Origin: Opisthocomus hoazin
Taxonomy: Eukaryota > Chordata > Aves > Opisthocomiformes > Opisthocomidae
Direction: 5' to 3'
NCBI RefSeq assembly: GCF_030867145.1
Contig: NC_134439.1
Coordinates: 6,237,379-6,301,378 of the forward strand
Length of the DNA: 64,000 nt
Below the pieces are notes generated by a model, which searched no databases, had not been told where the DNA came from, and saw only the letters and a list, made by a program, of their open reading frames with translations. Below, one piece after another: positions 36,434 through 51,659 of the stretch; the first letter of the stretch is position 1, and each line of letters starts with the position of its first letter. The translations under genes and the position numbers were made by a program.

Positions 36434-36838
36434 TTATTCCCCCCCCATCCCGGGAGGGCTCCCCGCTCCCCACTGTGGGCGGCAGAGCGGGGCCTCAGGG
36501 GGAGGGGGCGTGGCTGCGGCAGGGGCAGGGGCGTGGCATCTGGGGGTGGGGGTGTGGCCACAGGGTTCGGGGGCGTGGCTGCAGCAGGGATGGGGCGTTG
36601 CCACAGGGGCAGGAGCGTGGCAGCCAGGGACAGGGGCGTGGCCACAGGGGGCAGGGTCCTGCCCCCAGCAGGCCCCGCCCAGGCAGAGGAGGAGCAGGAG
36701 GCGGAGCCAGCGCGTGAAGAGGCGGGGCAGGCGGCAGGGCGGGGCCAGCAGCTGGAGCACGAAGTCGCGGCCGGACACCAGCGGCACCCAGAGCCGGTGC
36801 TGCCGGCGGCTGCGCAGCGACAGCCGCACCAGGGCCTG
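36434..36838 (-). CDS. Orphan terminal exon, unknown protein with a hydrophobic C-terminal segment
   Basis: On the minus strand a tttag acceptor-like site is followed by an open frame beginning QALVRLSLRSRRQHRLWVPL, then a patch with SGRDFVLQLLAPP, then WLRLLLLLCLGGACW, which could be a membrane anchor. The frame then runs into Pro/Ala/His-rich repeats and ends at a TAA that overlaps an AATAAA (36433-36438). The first 60 or so residues have the composition of a real protein; the rest may be read-through of a gccacgccc repeat. No neighbouring exon was found, partly because a CR1 tail and the gap flank it. I do not recognise the protein. It could be a real small gene end, a fragment of a duplicated gene, or a misjoined contig. 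Confidence 0.4.
   Translation of the reverse strand, partial: QALVRLSLRSRRQHRLWVPLVSGRDFVLQLLAPPCRLPRLFTRWLRLLLLLCLGGACWGQDPAPCGHAPVPGCHAPAPVATPHPCCSHAPEPCGHTPTPRCHAPAPAAATPPPPEAPLCRPQWGAGSPPGMGGE
36490..36665. repeat. Minisatellite with ggggcgtggc units
   Basis: Roughly 20-25 base units of aggggcgtggccacagggg type are repeated about seven times within the 3' half of the orphan exon. The ggggcgtggc core resembles SP/KLF binding sites. Confidence 0.8.
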
Positions 36839-36858
36839 CTAAACCACGTCCTGGTTGG

Positions 36859-36921
36859 GGTGGCGGTTGGACTTGCTGATCTCAGAGGTCTTTTCCAACC
36901 TTAATGATTCCGTGATTCTAT
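36859..36921 (+). mobile_element. CR1 LINE, extreme 3' end
   Basis: Contains ttggacttgctgatctcagaggtcttttccaacc and ends in attccgtgattctat, a CR1 terminal repeat. It is about 60 bases long and adjoins a second, opposite CR1 piece. Confidence 0.82.
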
Positions 36922-37035
36922 ATCAGGGGTTGCCCTGGCCCAGGTGCTGGACCTTGCACTTGGCCTTGTTGAAGTTCATGATGTTCACATGGGCTCGCTC
37001 CCCCAGCCTGTCCCAGTGCCTCTGGATGATACATC
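36922..37035 (-). mobile_element. CR1 LINE ORF2 fragment, antisense
   Basis: On the minus strand it matches the CR1 reverse-transcriptase region that reads IQRDLDRLE..WARVNLM.FNKAKCKV in intact copies; here the + strand shows cacttggccttgttgaagttcatgatg. It is an internal piece without its own tail. Confidence 0.7.
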
Positions 37036-37129
37036 CAGACCAAACTCAGAAACTGTCTCAGAGAAGAGGCTTGGAGCCTCAAAGTATTTGATCTTGCCAA
37101 GTATCCCATCCCCTTCTTGTTGCCTGCAG

Positions 37130-39682
37130 GAACATCGTGCTGGCATCGCACCTGAAGCCCCTTGAGAAAAAGGACAAGACGGGTAAGAGGAGGAACGTGC
37201 TGTGGAACCCCTGTGCAGCCCACGCCAAGGCCCCGCAAGCCAGCGACGTGGAAATCCCCCAGGTGAGGGAGACGCTTGCTGGGACTTTGTCCACATCTAA
37301 AAATTACTCCAGAATAATTTGGGTGTTACTTTAAAATGTGAGAGTTATTCAGAAACAGCTCTACACGTGAGCAAGCCCTCAAAGTCCCCCGGAACACTGG
37401 TGCGTAGATAACCACAGGCTTCAGTCTCAGCCCCTACTTTGTTTACAAGAGAGCTTGCACCAGCTACTTCAAGAAGAGTCTGCTCCAACCCTGTGGAGCA
37501 TCTAACTCCAGCTGCACAGCGTCGGACCAGAGCTCCCCATACCCGGCCTCTGCTGGTGGCCAGTAACAGGATCTGGGGGAAGAGAGCCCTCCCTTGACCG
37601 CGCTCTTCCAGCTGGCTGCAGTTCAGAGACCGAGAGCCAGGCCGGTGCATGGGGACGGCCACCCTGAGCCGCAGACCAGCGATCTGTGAGCGGAGCCAGG
37701 TCTTTTTCACCCCGCGGTTTAATTACGCGTGGTACGGAAAAGTTTTCAGCCTGCTGCCTGGTGAATTCGCTGGATGCTCCTCAGTCCTGCCGTTGTGGGG
37801 AAACAGCTGACTAAACATTTTCCGTCCAGGTCATTTGTGATTTGAGGGACATCTGTCCTGCGCCCTCGCGTGGACTCTGCCCGTGCTGGAGAGTCCTGGT
37901 CGCTGGACGGGCAGCCAGGGATGCTTCCCATAGACATTTCTCATGGATTTGTTGTTTTTACACTGGATTTCATTTGCCTGCTTATTATGAGCTCCTTTTG
38001 CAGCTCTTCTGGGCAGCTTTGTGCTTGCTTGGACTGAGGGCCAGCTCTGGCAGCGGGACGAGGAGGCTGCTCCCTTGTATCCTGCCCCGGGCCATTGCGA
38101 CTGCTGCGTTGCCGGGTGGTGGCACTGTGACATGGGGGTGACAGGGCCCCCCCTGTGCAGCCCTGCCCAGCATCCTTGCGATGAAGGCCTTTGGGGTGCT
38201 GGCCCCGAGGCAGTCCCCGTGCCCAGGAGCTGTCCCTGCCCTTGGTGGCCATGCACGGGACCCAGCTGCTGGGCATCCCCGTCAATCTATCTGGACATCC
38301 AGACTATGTCAAGAAGGGCATTTCTGCCATAGACATTCCTTTGGCTGTGGGGATGCCAGAGGTGGAAGACAGGCTTTGGGTTCCCTCTGCATGAAGTTGT
38401 AGAGATGTAGAGAGCAGGTAGGATTTCCTCAATCAATGATCTCCCCAGAGCAATTTCTGTTCCTAATCCCGTTAGCGCTTGGGCTCTGATCTCCAGGGCT
38501 TCTCCACTTTCTGTTTAGACACAGCCTGGCGTTGCTGTGCCTTGTTCTCGCTCTCTGTCTCGAAGCCTAAACGTCTTAATCCTCCTGCAGTCGGCGCGTC
38601 AGGTGACCCAGCAGCGAGGAGTTCAGCCGTTCAACGACGTCGTGCAAAACGGGATTTCCTTTTCTCTGGAGGTGCCACCACGCTGAGCTCGGCTCTCTTT
38701 TCGTGCGGGCTCTCTGCCACGGAGCGTACGAACGCAGCACGTGACGAGACGGTGCTAGGGCCGTCTGCACGTTTCCCGGGGGTTGCACCCCGTGCCTTTT
38801 CTCTCCTCGCGCCTTTGATTGGCCTCACAGTGCTTGAGACGGAGCGGTTTTTGCTGAGCTACCCTGATCTCTAGGAGATCCCTTCCCAAGCAGTGATCGA
38901 TGCACCAGTGTGTCTGGGTCTGCCTTGGGTTGGGGTTCCTCCGCCGCTGCTCTGCGTTCATCCACATCCTCCTCCCTTCTTCCAGTGTTTTCCCCTGCAG
39001 TTCTCTGGTTTCTGTGGGGCTGGAGGAACCTGAGGTTTCTTGGTCTTCCTCTATGTTTTGCCACCTCACAAGCTTTGTGCAGCTCTTTGTGCTATCAAAG
39101 CCTGCGTTAAAAACATCTCAGCCATCCACAGGTTGATCAGGGGGGAGGAATAAAAATCTTCAAGTGGGAACAAAACAAAAGGAACTGAGTAACTATGTTT
39201 TCCTTCAGGAACTGGACCAACTGCCCAGAACCTCTGCTGAATTTTACACAGATTGGCGGAGATGCTTAAAAAGTGGAAAAGAAAAATACCAGCTTTTGCT
39301 TGAGCTGGGAGGGAAGGCCTTGGGCAGAATCTTTCAGGCTGACTTGGGTTTTGGCCTCCTGGGTGAATTCCTTATGGTGCTGGCAGGAAACGTCTGTCAT
39401 GAAGACAGAGATGCCGTCCTGCAGATCTTACGGAGCCTTTCGGGCACCAAGCACTTTGGGTTAAACGTGGAGCTTCTGAGTGAGTCGGAGAAGGAGAGCC
39501 GCAGGGATTTGTTTGGGAAGCTGCAGAGCATGAGCAGGGATTGCTGGGCCGCTGGCCGTCTCAGTGGCCCAGCCGGCTGCGAAGCAGAGAGGGAAGCCGA
39601 CGTCGTGGACACCAGCCCACCGAAGGAGGCTGAGGAGGAAAGGATGGTGATGGAGCTGATGAAATGTTACCAGGTCAACTGA
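37130..39682 (+). CDS. CCDC103: Coiled-coil domain-containing protein 103, partial (first coding exon missing)
   Basis: Two exons are seen: 37130-37262, beginning [16 protein letters not shown], and 39209-39682 (stop TGA 39680-39682), with SADFYRDWRR-like [31 protein letters not shown] and a Glu-rich end [10 protein letters not shown]. Both match human CCDC103 in order and length. The N-terminal coiled-coil exon of human CCDC103 (which ends YEEFR) is not found upstream. The flanking sequence holds CR1 pieces, minisatellites and the gap, so it was probably lost from the assembly. CCDC103 is a microtubule-binding factor needed to attach dynein arms in motile cilia; human mutations cause primary ciliary dyskinesia. 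FAM187A directly follows, as in mammals. Confidence 0.9.
37263..39208 (+). other. CCDC103: CCDC103 intron
   Basis: About 1.9 kb with a gtgagg donor and a tttccttcag acceptor. No repeat tail or extra exon was recognised. Confidence 0.75.
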
Positions 39683-39844
39683 AGGAGCAGAAGCACCAGA
39701 GTCGTGCAGAAACAGAGAGCGAAAGAGGCTCAGAGCTTGACTTCAGCATCAGGCATTGTGCAAGACGGATAAATCGGATACTTCTGGAGCATCGCTGTGC
39801 ATTTCCCTGTAGCTGGGAGCCTCCCGGAGCAATAATTCTGCACA

Positions 39845-39850
39845 AATAAA
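39845..39850 (+). terminator. CCDC103: Polyadenylation signal of CCDC103
   Basis: AATAAA lies 163 bases after the stop and is followed by a G/T-rich stretch (ctgtgttgtgatctctgg). Confidence 0.85.
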
Positions 39851-39917
39851 GGTCAGTTACTGAGAGAACTGTGTTGTGATCTCTGGGGCAGGGTGTCCTC
39901 ACAGAGCAGCTCTGTCA

Positions 39918-40085
39918 GAATCTCACAGAATCACAGAATCACAGAATGGCAGGGGTTGGAAGGGACCTCTGTGGATCATCTAGTCCAACCCTCCTGCCGA
40001 AGCAGGGTCACCCAGAGCAGGCTGCACAGGACCTTGTCCAGGCGGGTCTTGAGTATCTCTAGAGAAGGAGACTCCACAATCTCTT
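39918..40085 (-). mobile_element. CR1 LINE 3' fragment, antisense
   Basis: It begins with tctcacagaatcacagaatcacagaatgg, continues with ggttggaagggacctctgtgg, and stops within the gaaggagactccac motif. Only about 170 bases remain, just after the CCDC103 transcript end. Confidence 0.92.
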
Positions 40086-41826
40086 AGATGAGGAGAAGAG
40101 GCAAGGGAAAGCAAAACTAGGCTGGTATTTTTGAGAGAGAAATCAGGACCCAGATACTCCCTTCCCTGTTTCATCTTTGTGCAGCGTCACTGTGGGGTTT
40201 TAAGAAATGTCATCAGTGAGGCTTTGTGTTGAAGCGTGCAGCCACTGCAGGTGGAGTGGGCTGGTGGAGGCGGGGGTGCTGTGCAGGGCGCTGTGTCTGG
40301 GACCGAGCCACCCAGCCGCTTCATCATTGTCCTACCCCAGCCAGCAAGGCACGGGGTGATCCTCAGAGATCCTGTCAGCTCGTGCTCCTGTGATCTCAGA
40401 CACTGTCTGATTCGCTGAAATTCCACATAAAGTGAGATTTAGAAGGAACGGACAGGCGTCGGTCCAACAGAGTCTCCCCAGGACTGTCTAATGCTGTGTC
40501 TTCATCGACTGGCCTTTCTGGTCTGGCTGCAGACTGCGGAGAGGCCCTCAGACTGCACAGCTCAGCACCTACCCACCAAGCTCCCTTGCGGGTCCGGTCT
40601 GGAAGGATCCTCAAGCGTCTCGCAAGCGTGCTGAGGAGCCTGATGGCTGTTGCAGTGCTCAGACTCCCTTGAATTCAGCTCAGAAACAACTCTCTGGTCG
40701 GTTTTGTTGTAAAACCCAGCCAGAGGAGCAAAGGGTAGAGTCAGCCTGGCAGCCTGTAACCATCCCTCTCCCAGCTTCTCTGCAGAAGCCACTGGGCACC
40801 TAATCAGTTATTCTCTGAGGCCCGGTGCTCGAATGTTGGGCTTTGTGGAGTCTGTCTTGGGGACATCTGTGTCCCTGCAGCCTGTTGTGGGTGCCATTCC
40901 CCTTGCCTTTGCGTAACACTTGCAAACCTGAGGACTAGCAGAAAGCTGAGAGCTGAATTCTGAAAGAAAACAGCGAAGATCCTTGAGTTTCCCAAGGCCA
41001 GGACGGAGGATGTTGATGCAGGAACAGCCCTGGCACAGCAGTTACAGCTCTGGTGGGAAAAGCCACAGCGCTTTCAGCAGTGCCAAGGCTCAGGGCTTGC
41101 ACCCGCATCCTGTGTCAAGGATGGGAGCAGCCTGCTCACTGCCATTGCACGGGGAAAGGCAAAACCCCCTGGCGATGGCTGCCGACAATCTTCCAGAGCT
41201 TCTGGAGGAAGGAGGAGGCTGAAGCCTGGTTGGTGCTGGCAGAGATCTCCTCCCAGAAACAAAATTGCGTGATGGGGACCCAGGATTCATCGGGCAACGC
41301 TCGCAGGGCGTGTTCTTCTGGTAGAGGTCTGGTGGCAGCATCCCAATATGCTCCCGCATCCCCTCTTGGGTGGCCGGGAGAAGGTGAAGCCGCTCACCAG
41401 CCTGTGTCCTCCGAGTCGGAAGCCCAGGATGCCTCTGGTGAAGATGACTCCATTGTAATTTGTTTTTCCATACCTTGGCTGCAACCAGCCGTGGCCCTTT
41501 CCCTGACCAGCCAGGCTTGCTCCTGCTGGTCAGCAGGATGAAGGTCTGTGGCGCCGGCGTCTGGGAAGTTCTCCAGCATCACCGTGATGCCTGCGTTGCA
41601 TCACGGTGACATCACAGCGTGGTTCACGTCTCCTGGCAACAGGAAGTGGAAGGCAGAAGAAATGGATAAAAATCCCTGTTTTCTTTTCATGGAGAGAGCT
41701 GTTTTGAGCCAAGAAGTGACTCCAACTGGGTTTGCATTTGGTCTGTCCTGCTAGGGCAGTGCTGCGTCCCGTTGCCGCTGGGACGTGGTACCCAGGGACT
41801 CTGAGCAACCTGACTGAACTGAAGAT
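40086..41826. other. Intergenic, CCDC103 to FAM187A, first part
   Basis: No confident gene was found. A doubtful HSF-like fragment on the minus strand lies at about 41136-41400 and is listed separately. An inverted gcatcacggtgac / caccgtgatgc pair is visible near 41580-41612. Confidence 0.5.
41136..41400 (-). pseudogene. Possible fragment related to heat-shock-factor DNA-binding domains
   Basis: A minus-strand frame contains ASSFLQKLWKIVGS at about 41181-41225. This resembles the start of the DNA-binding domain of HSFY/HSFX-type factors (FPRKLWKIVESDQF in human HSFY). It is preceded by WVPITQFCFWEEISAS and an acidic, Ser-rich frame further upstream. The frame stops at 41136-41138, and the rest of the domain (RQLNLYGF) is not found. 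If real, it is a degraded copy or one exon of an unrecognised gene. The match is short, so chance is possible. Confidence 0.25.
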
Positions 41827-41911
41827 GTCCCTGCTCATTGCAGAGGGGTTGGACTAGATGACCTTGAAAGGTCCCTTCCAGCCCAAACTATTATATGATT
41901 CTATGATTCTA
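41827..41911 (+). mobile_element. CR1 LINE, extreme 3' end
   Basis: Contains gaggggttggactagatgacc and cccttccagcccaaac and ends in atatgattctatgattct, the CR1 terminal repeat. About 85 bases remain. Confidence 0.88.
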
Positions 41912-42763
41912 AATAAAGTACAGGAGAGGTTGTGTGAGCATTTATGGGAGGACAGGCTGTGAGACCAGCTGGGATCAGTCTCCCAATCACTCAGCTCATG
42001 GTTTGGTCTGAGCATCTGCTGAAGAAGTGCCAAAAGCTGAGCGGAAGGGCCAGCTGGGGTCAGCGGGGAGCGAATAGCTCCCCTTCACCATGGGAGAGAG
42101 GTGTTTAGAGCCTCCAGGGCTGGTTCCAGCACCAGCCCCGGCAAGGGTGATGTGAACGAAAAGCCTCACTCTGTCACTCATGGCGGGGAGTCTGAAACGT
42201 TACCTGGGGCAGGGGGGGGACACCTTCAGCACACAAACCCTTGGAAATCCTACAGGGACGATGTAGAAGTCTAAATAGTGTGTTTGAAACCTCTTCTCCT
42301 GGGCTACGGAGGTCACCTGCCAGCAGAGGAGGGTCTTCTCCGGGTTCGTTGCGCTTAGGGGGGTCAGAGCAATAATTAGCATTTACTGCCCATGAGTCTT
42401 TAAAGAAGACATCAGCGGTTCCCTCGTTCCCACCACGCTTTGCATGGCTGCATCTTCCCTCTGCTGCGTGAACAACCACCCACTCATTGTCCAGGGCACG
42501 GACAGCAGTGGTCTGGGGCAGCTGGGACAGAGGAGAGGTTCTAGAACCCGTGTCCCAGGCGACGACTGTTTGATCTCCGCTGCCAGCCTCGCGCGCTGCG
42601 GGCGGGGGGTCATTTGCAAGCCCCATCTTTGGCGAGCGAGCTGATGTGTGCGTGGTCCCTGGCTGGTGGCATCACTGCTGACCCCAGGCGTGGGTCGCTG
42701 CTGTCGCTGCTGAGGACGCAGCGGCCGGGCTGGTTCTGCTGACTGCGGAGACGGCCCAGCGCG
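41912..42763. other. Region upstream of FAM187A
   Basis: GC-moderate DNA without a recognisable gene. It probably contains the FAM187A promoter and 5' UTR; no TATA box is evident close to the start codon. Confidence 0.45.
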
Positions 42764-44008
42764 ATGGAGGCAGGGCTGGCACGAGCCGTCCTTCTGCTCT
42801 GCCTGGTAGACGTTCTCCACGCTTTTGCAGTTGAAGAGAAAGAAGATGTGTTCAAGAGTATGGCTTGTCCCGCTTTCCTGATGTTTGACAGCGCCGCTTA
42901 CCTGGCTGGCATGACCTTCGAGCTCCCGTGCAAGTGCAAGCCCAAAGAGGTCTCTTCCGTCGTCTGGTACTTCCAGAAGGACATGAACACCCACAAAACC
43001 ACCGTCCTGAGCGACTTTGCTGGCACCCTGACTGTTGACTCAGGCCATATCCGGGCTGGCAGCAGCGTGCTGAAGCGTTTCAGTATCCGGATGTTCAGTC
43101 TCATTGTCTTCCAAGCCCAGGTGACGGACTCGGGCCACTACCTGTGCGGCACTGAGAAAGGGGACTTCTTCTATGGCTATGACGTGGACGTGCAGCCCAC
43201 CAAGAACATCGTGGTGGCTTTTGTGGACAGAGGCCAGCATGTCCAGGACGATTACACAGAGGAGCTCTTCAGCCTCTTCACCACCTTCTGGGACTGGACC
43301 AGATGCGACCGCTGTGGGGTGAGAGGTGAGCAGCGGCGCGTCGGGCTGTGCTACATACAGAGCGCCGAACTGAACCCTCGCTATCGCTCTGCTGTGCCCA
43401 ACGTCACGTCCTGCGGCTCAAGGGCTGTCCCTGCGCATTTCAAGCGCCAAGTACGCCGCCGGCCACCCGAGGTGGCCATCCAAAGCTGCCTGACCCCTTG
43501 CCTGAAGGAGGAGGTCTCCGAGGAGGGCGTGCAGGCCATCTCCAATGTCATTTCCAAGTTGGGCGAGAAGCCCTGGACGCCCCGCGTCCCCACGCAGTTT
43601 CACATGCAGCCCGTTGGAAGTGCCCTGATCATCGCATGCCCAGGAGCCCACCCTGAGCATGCCGTGGCCTGGGACAAGGACTCCGTCCAGCTTTACCGCT
43701 ACCATTACCTTGTCAGTGTCAACAAGACCATGCGGGTCTTCATCGACCACGGAAACCACCTGCACATCCGGCGCATCCGGGTCAGCGACAGAGGCACCTA
43801 TGTCTGCTGGCGGGAGGGCGAGATGGTGGCTGGCTTCCGGCTCAGCGTGACCCACCAGCACCGGCGCCGGCGGAAGCTCAACGATCCCGAGACAATCTAC
43901 GCTGTCAAGGTCATCGGCTGGAGCTATGGCCTCATCAGCATCATCTTCATCATCATCCACGTGTTCCGCAGCTGCTGGCGGGCGTTCAAGCGCCCTGTCG
44001 GGATGTAG
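42764..44008 (+). CDS. FAM187A: Ig-like V-type domain-containing protein FAM187A, complete single exon
   Basis: One open frame of 414 residues, close to the human length, with no intron as in mammals. It has a signal peptide (RAVLLLCLVDVLHAFA), a first Ig V-type domain (FELPCKCKP to DSGHYLCGTEKG), a middle cysteine-rich part (WTRCDRCGVRGEQRRVGLCY), a second Ig domain (ALIIACPG, AVAWDKDS, RGTYVCWREG), and a transmembrane helix (SYGLISIIFIIIHVF) before a short basic tail. It is a predicted type I membrane protein whose role is not established. The position between CCDC103 and GFAP matches human 17q21.31. No damage is visible; the start is the first in-frame ATG before the signal peptide. Confidence 0.95.
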   Translation: MEAGLARAVLLLCLVDVLHAFAVEEKEDVFKSMACPAFLMFDSAAYLAGMTFELPCKCKPKEVSSVVWYFQKDMNTHKTTVLSDFAGTLTVDSGHIRAGSSVLKRFSIRMFSLIVFQAQVTDSGHYLCGTEKGDFFYGYDVDVQPTKNIVVAFVDRGQHVQDDYTEELFSLFTTFWDWTRCDRCGVRGEQRRVGLCYIQSAELNPRYRSAVPNVTSCGSRAVPAHFKRQVRRRPPEVAIQSCLTPCLKEEVSEEGVQAISNVISKLGEKPWTPRVPTQFHMQPVGSALIIACPGAHPEHAVAWDKDSVQLYRYHYLVSVNKTMRVFIDHGNHLHIRRIRVSDRGTYVCWREGEMVAGFRLSVTHQHRRRRKLNDPETIYAVKVIGWSYGLISIIFIIIHVFRSCWRAFKRPVGM

Positions 44009-45344
44009 CATCTCCACCGTGGCTGCGGCGGGTCACTCTCACGCCTCGGATCATCCTCCCGTTAGAAATTTCTGATGTTCTGATCATTAGAAATCAAAAC
44101 GCTGCCAGCGCCCGCTCCTCCTCCCTTCTGGGTCAAGAGCTGGTGATGACCAGCGTGGAAACCTCCCCCGGGTGCGGACTGGCACGGCTTGGTAGGGACA
44201 GGCGGGGATTGCGCACCGCCATGATGCGTTCCTGGCTCTGCCGCTGGCTCGCGGTGGGGTTTTAAGCTCCATACAGTCCTTTTCAAAAGAGTCCTTGGAG
44301 TTGTTGCAAGATCTTCTGGCCAAGCTCCACAGAGCTCTTGGACGGCATCAGTGATTTATTAGAACTGTTTTTCCCAGAGGTTGCTAAAAAGATCCACCAA
44401 ACTGTTTGAATCCAATCAATTCTTGCTTTTCTTACCCTTTTATTTTACTTTTTTTCATTGCTGGGAACTTTGAGCGCCAACGTTTCAAAACGTTCAGTGT
44501 TCCTTTGAGCTCCTTACCTGGAGCAAACCCAATTTTTAAAATTTTGGTTTAAACATTTTTTCATTTTTGAAGGAAAAAAAAATTTCCAAATTAACCTGGA
44601 ATAATTTTCTTCAGAAATTTCTCTGGGTTTTGTTTGGGTTTTTTTAACTCGCTCAACTCAGCACAGACGTGTGAGTCAATATTTGTGCTTGACATGATTA
44701 TTATGCACGTCCTCCAAAGAGGATGGCATCTCTACGGAGCTGAGGTGGCCTCGTGCTTGCTCCTCAGCGTGGAGCAGAACATCGCCACGGGGCTCATCTC
44801 CCCTCCTTCCTGCAAGGACGTGGCTTGGGGATTTCAGGTTTCCCAAGAGGAGTCCTGCTGTCCGGGAGGGCCTCGAGGGTCCCGGCGACGCTCAGGCGCT
44901 TCAGCCGCGCAGATGACGTGCGGCCTCTCAAATCCACCGACGGCCCTCACAGCTGCAGCCCATCCCAGGAGCTTCCAGGAGCCACAGCCCAGCTTCATGT
45001 GGGAAAGGAGCTGGGTTTGAGGTTGAAGACCCCCGAGCAGATCCCCGCTTCCCCTCCCTCCCTGCCGGGATGGGGATCTCTCCCACCCGGCTGCCTGGCT
45101 GCCGGCTCCGGGGGGGTTTGCTCCTGCAGCCACCCACCCTGCGTCGCAATCCCCGACGGGTGTTGACCCACGAAGCGTTGGCCATGCCTTGGGTACAGCA
45201 CTGAGCTCGCGTCGCCCGGCGGCGTTGAGCCCGGTTTGGGCTCCCGAAGGGCATCGCCGCCCCGGCTGATCCCGAATCACCCCGGCACGGGCTGCCGAGG
45301 GGCGGGCTGCAGGCACGACCGCGCAGCACAGCGCTTGCGTTAGC
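44009..45344. other. Tail-to-tail region between FAM187A and GFAP
   Basis: It should hold the FAM187A 3' UTR. An AT-rich patch lies at 44390-44660, but no canonical AATAAA was found on the + strand. The part from 44850 to 45340 is GC-rich and non-coding. Confidence 0.5.
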
Positions 45345-45350
45345 TTTATT
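45345..45350 (-). terminator. GFAP: Polyadenylation signal of GFAP
   Basis: The + strand tttatt reads AATAAA on the minus strand. It lies about 1.58 kb after the GFAP stop codon, giving a 3' UTR of the size seen in mammals. Confidence 0.7.
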
Positions 45351-46930
45351 TCTTCTCTCAAGCTGCCGCGGGCGTTAGTGCGTGAATTCGGTAGCGACAA
45401 CGTCGGCTGCAGAGCTCCAGCCGGGGGCTGCTCGCAGGGGGCTGAACCCCCCGGGCCACCGCCATCCCGGCTGAGCCCTGGGTGCCAGCCTGGGTGGCAC
45501 CCGGGTGACATCTCCTGCCTGGGTGGCACCCGGGTGACATCTCCTGCCCCAGGAACGGCCGTTCTGGAGCCGGTAGCTGCGAAGCTCGCTCAGCGCCTGA
45601 GCCCGGGGATGAGGGGGACGGAGGGGACGAGGGGGGTGGCATCTGAGGGGCATCCCGTGGGTTTGCAGGGTAGGGGAAGTGCTGCTGGGTCGTTGCTCCT
45701 ACGTGAGGTGGCATCAGGGCAGGTGTCGCTCGTGGTCAGTAGCTAAGTGGAAGGTGGGGACAGGGGCTGCGGGCGAGCACCGGGCTGGGTGATGGTCCTG
45801 GGCGGGATGGTGGCAAGTGCTGGTCCGGGGGGAGCAGAGGAGGATGGGTGGGGGGGTCACGCAGAGCCCAGGGACAAGGGATTCCTTCCAACCCCGTCCT
45901 GAGTGCCCACACGAGGGGTGGGCTTGGGCTCCATGCGTGGCAGCCCCGGGCCCTGGTCCCCCTGGCTCCTAGCATAAGCCCGGGTGGGACAGGCAGGACC
46001 AGGATGGCTTCGTCTGTCCTCCCCCATCACTCCTGGGTCACCAGAGGCATCTCCTGCTCTGTGCCCCGCACCCTCCTCTTCCTCCTCCTCCTCCTCGTCC
46101 TCCTCGTTCCCCTTCTCCTCCTCCTCTGCACTCCTCCTCCTCCCCATTGTCACCTGCGTGGGACCCCCAGGCGAGGGGCCAGGCGCATGGCCGTGGGTCA
46201 CCCCTCGCCACGAGCCCCTTGGGACTGTTTTTCCCCACTGTGGTGATGGGGACACCTTGGTGGCGGACACCCGGTGGGGGTCAGGACATGGCTCTGTGCC
46301 AGAAGAAGCCCTTGAGGCCACCCAGCCTGCGGTGCCCACCACTGCTCTGGCCCCACAGAGCACCCCAGACACCCCAGCGTCCCCAGGAACCCCTTGCTAT
46401 CCCCGTTTCATCACCTTTTGACACCTTCCTGGCAGCACCCTGCTTCCCCACCCTCCCCTTCCTCCTGCCCGTGCCTCTTGGCTAAGCCCACCCGGTGCTT
46501 GATGGTGGGGAAATGTCCCTCACCAGCCCCAGGGTGCACAGGGCCGGGGCGAACTGGGGAGACCTGGGGTGGCCTCACGGATCAGAGAGTGGGCAGTGAG
46601 GTGGGATGCCAGGAGAGATGCTCCTGGCACCGTGGTCTTGTCGGACTGGTGCATGGAGATGGACACAGAACGGACTCTGGATGGCTGGAGACCTGGGGTG
46701 AGCGTGGACACGGCCCCAAACCCGCCGGCACCTCCGTGCCATGGGAACGTGGCAGCGTCCTGGCACGGGGCGACACGGGAGAAGCGAGGGGTGGGTGGGA
46801 GGGAGAAGCCCCCGCCGAAGCACAGCCGTCTCCTCCCACCACGCGTGCCCGGCCGTGGGGCTCCCCGCAGCGTCGGACGGGACCTACAGAGCTACAGCTA
46901 CAAGCGCGTGGCTGCTGCGGCTCGCCCGCC
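45351..46930 (-). other. GFAP: GFAP 3' untranslated region
   Basis: Non-coding from the GFAP stop to the AATAAA. It includes a 30-base direct duplication (gcctgggtggcacccgggtgacatctcct, about 45488-45548) and a polypyrimidine tract at 46072-46146. Confidence 0.6.
46072..46146. repeat. CCT-rich polypyrimidine tract in the GFAP 3' UTR
   Basis: About 75 bases of almost pure ctcctcctc on the + strand, hence GAG-rich in the GFAP transcript. Such tracts can form triplex DNA. Confidence 0.85.
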
Positions 46931-51297
<4,367 letters not shown>

Positions 51298-51334
51298 GCC
51301 GACGCGGTGGGCGCGAGGTGCCCGGCCCGGGGGG

Positions 51335-51341
51335 TTTTATG
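51335..51341 (-). promoter_or_regulatory. GFAP: TATA-like box of GFAP
   Basis: The minus strand reads CATAAAA 38 bases before the start codon. Mammalian GFAP has a CATAAAG-type TATA box and a 5' UTR of only about 14 bases, so a start near 51310 fits well. Confidence 0.72.
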
Positions 51342-51659
51342 GAGCCTGGGGGGCCCCCCCCCGGCCCCACCGGCCTCCCCGGCGCTGGCCGCCGGCCCAG
51401 GAGCCAGAGGCTGGGCACAAAAACCGGCCTGCATGGCGCCTGGCGGGGACGGACGCGCCCTGGCACCCAGCCCGGGCACCGCGGCACGGCCCCCTGCCCG
51501 CCGGCTGCCCCCCGGCACGGCCCGCGGGACGGGGGCACCCCGGGGGGTGGGCGCTGGGTGGGTGCCGGGGGGCTGGGTGCGATGCCACGGGGTGCCAGAG
51601 GTACCGGGTGCAGCGTCATGTGCCAACGTGGGTGCCGGGTGCGATCCCACGGGGCACTG

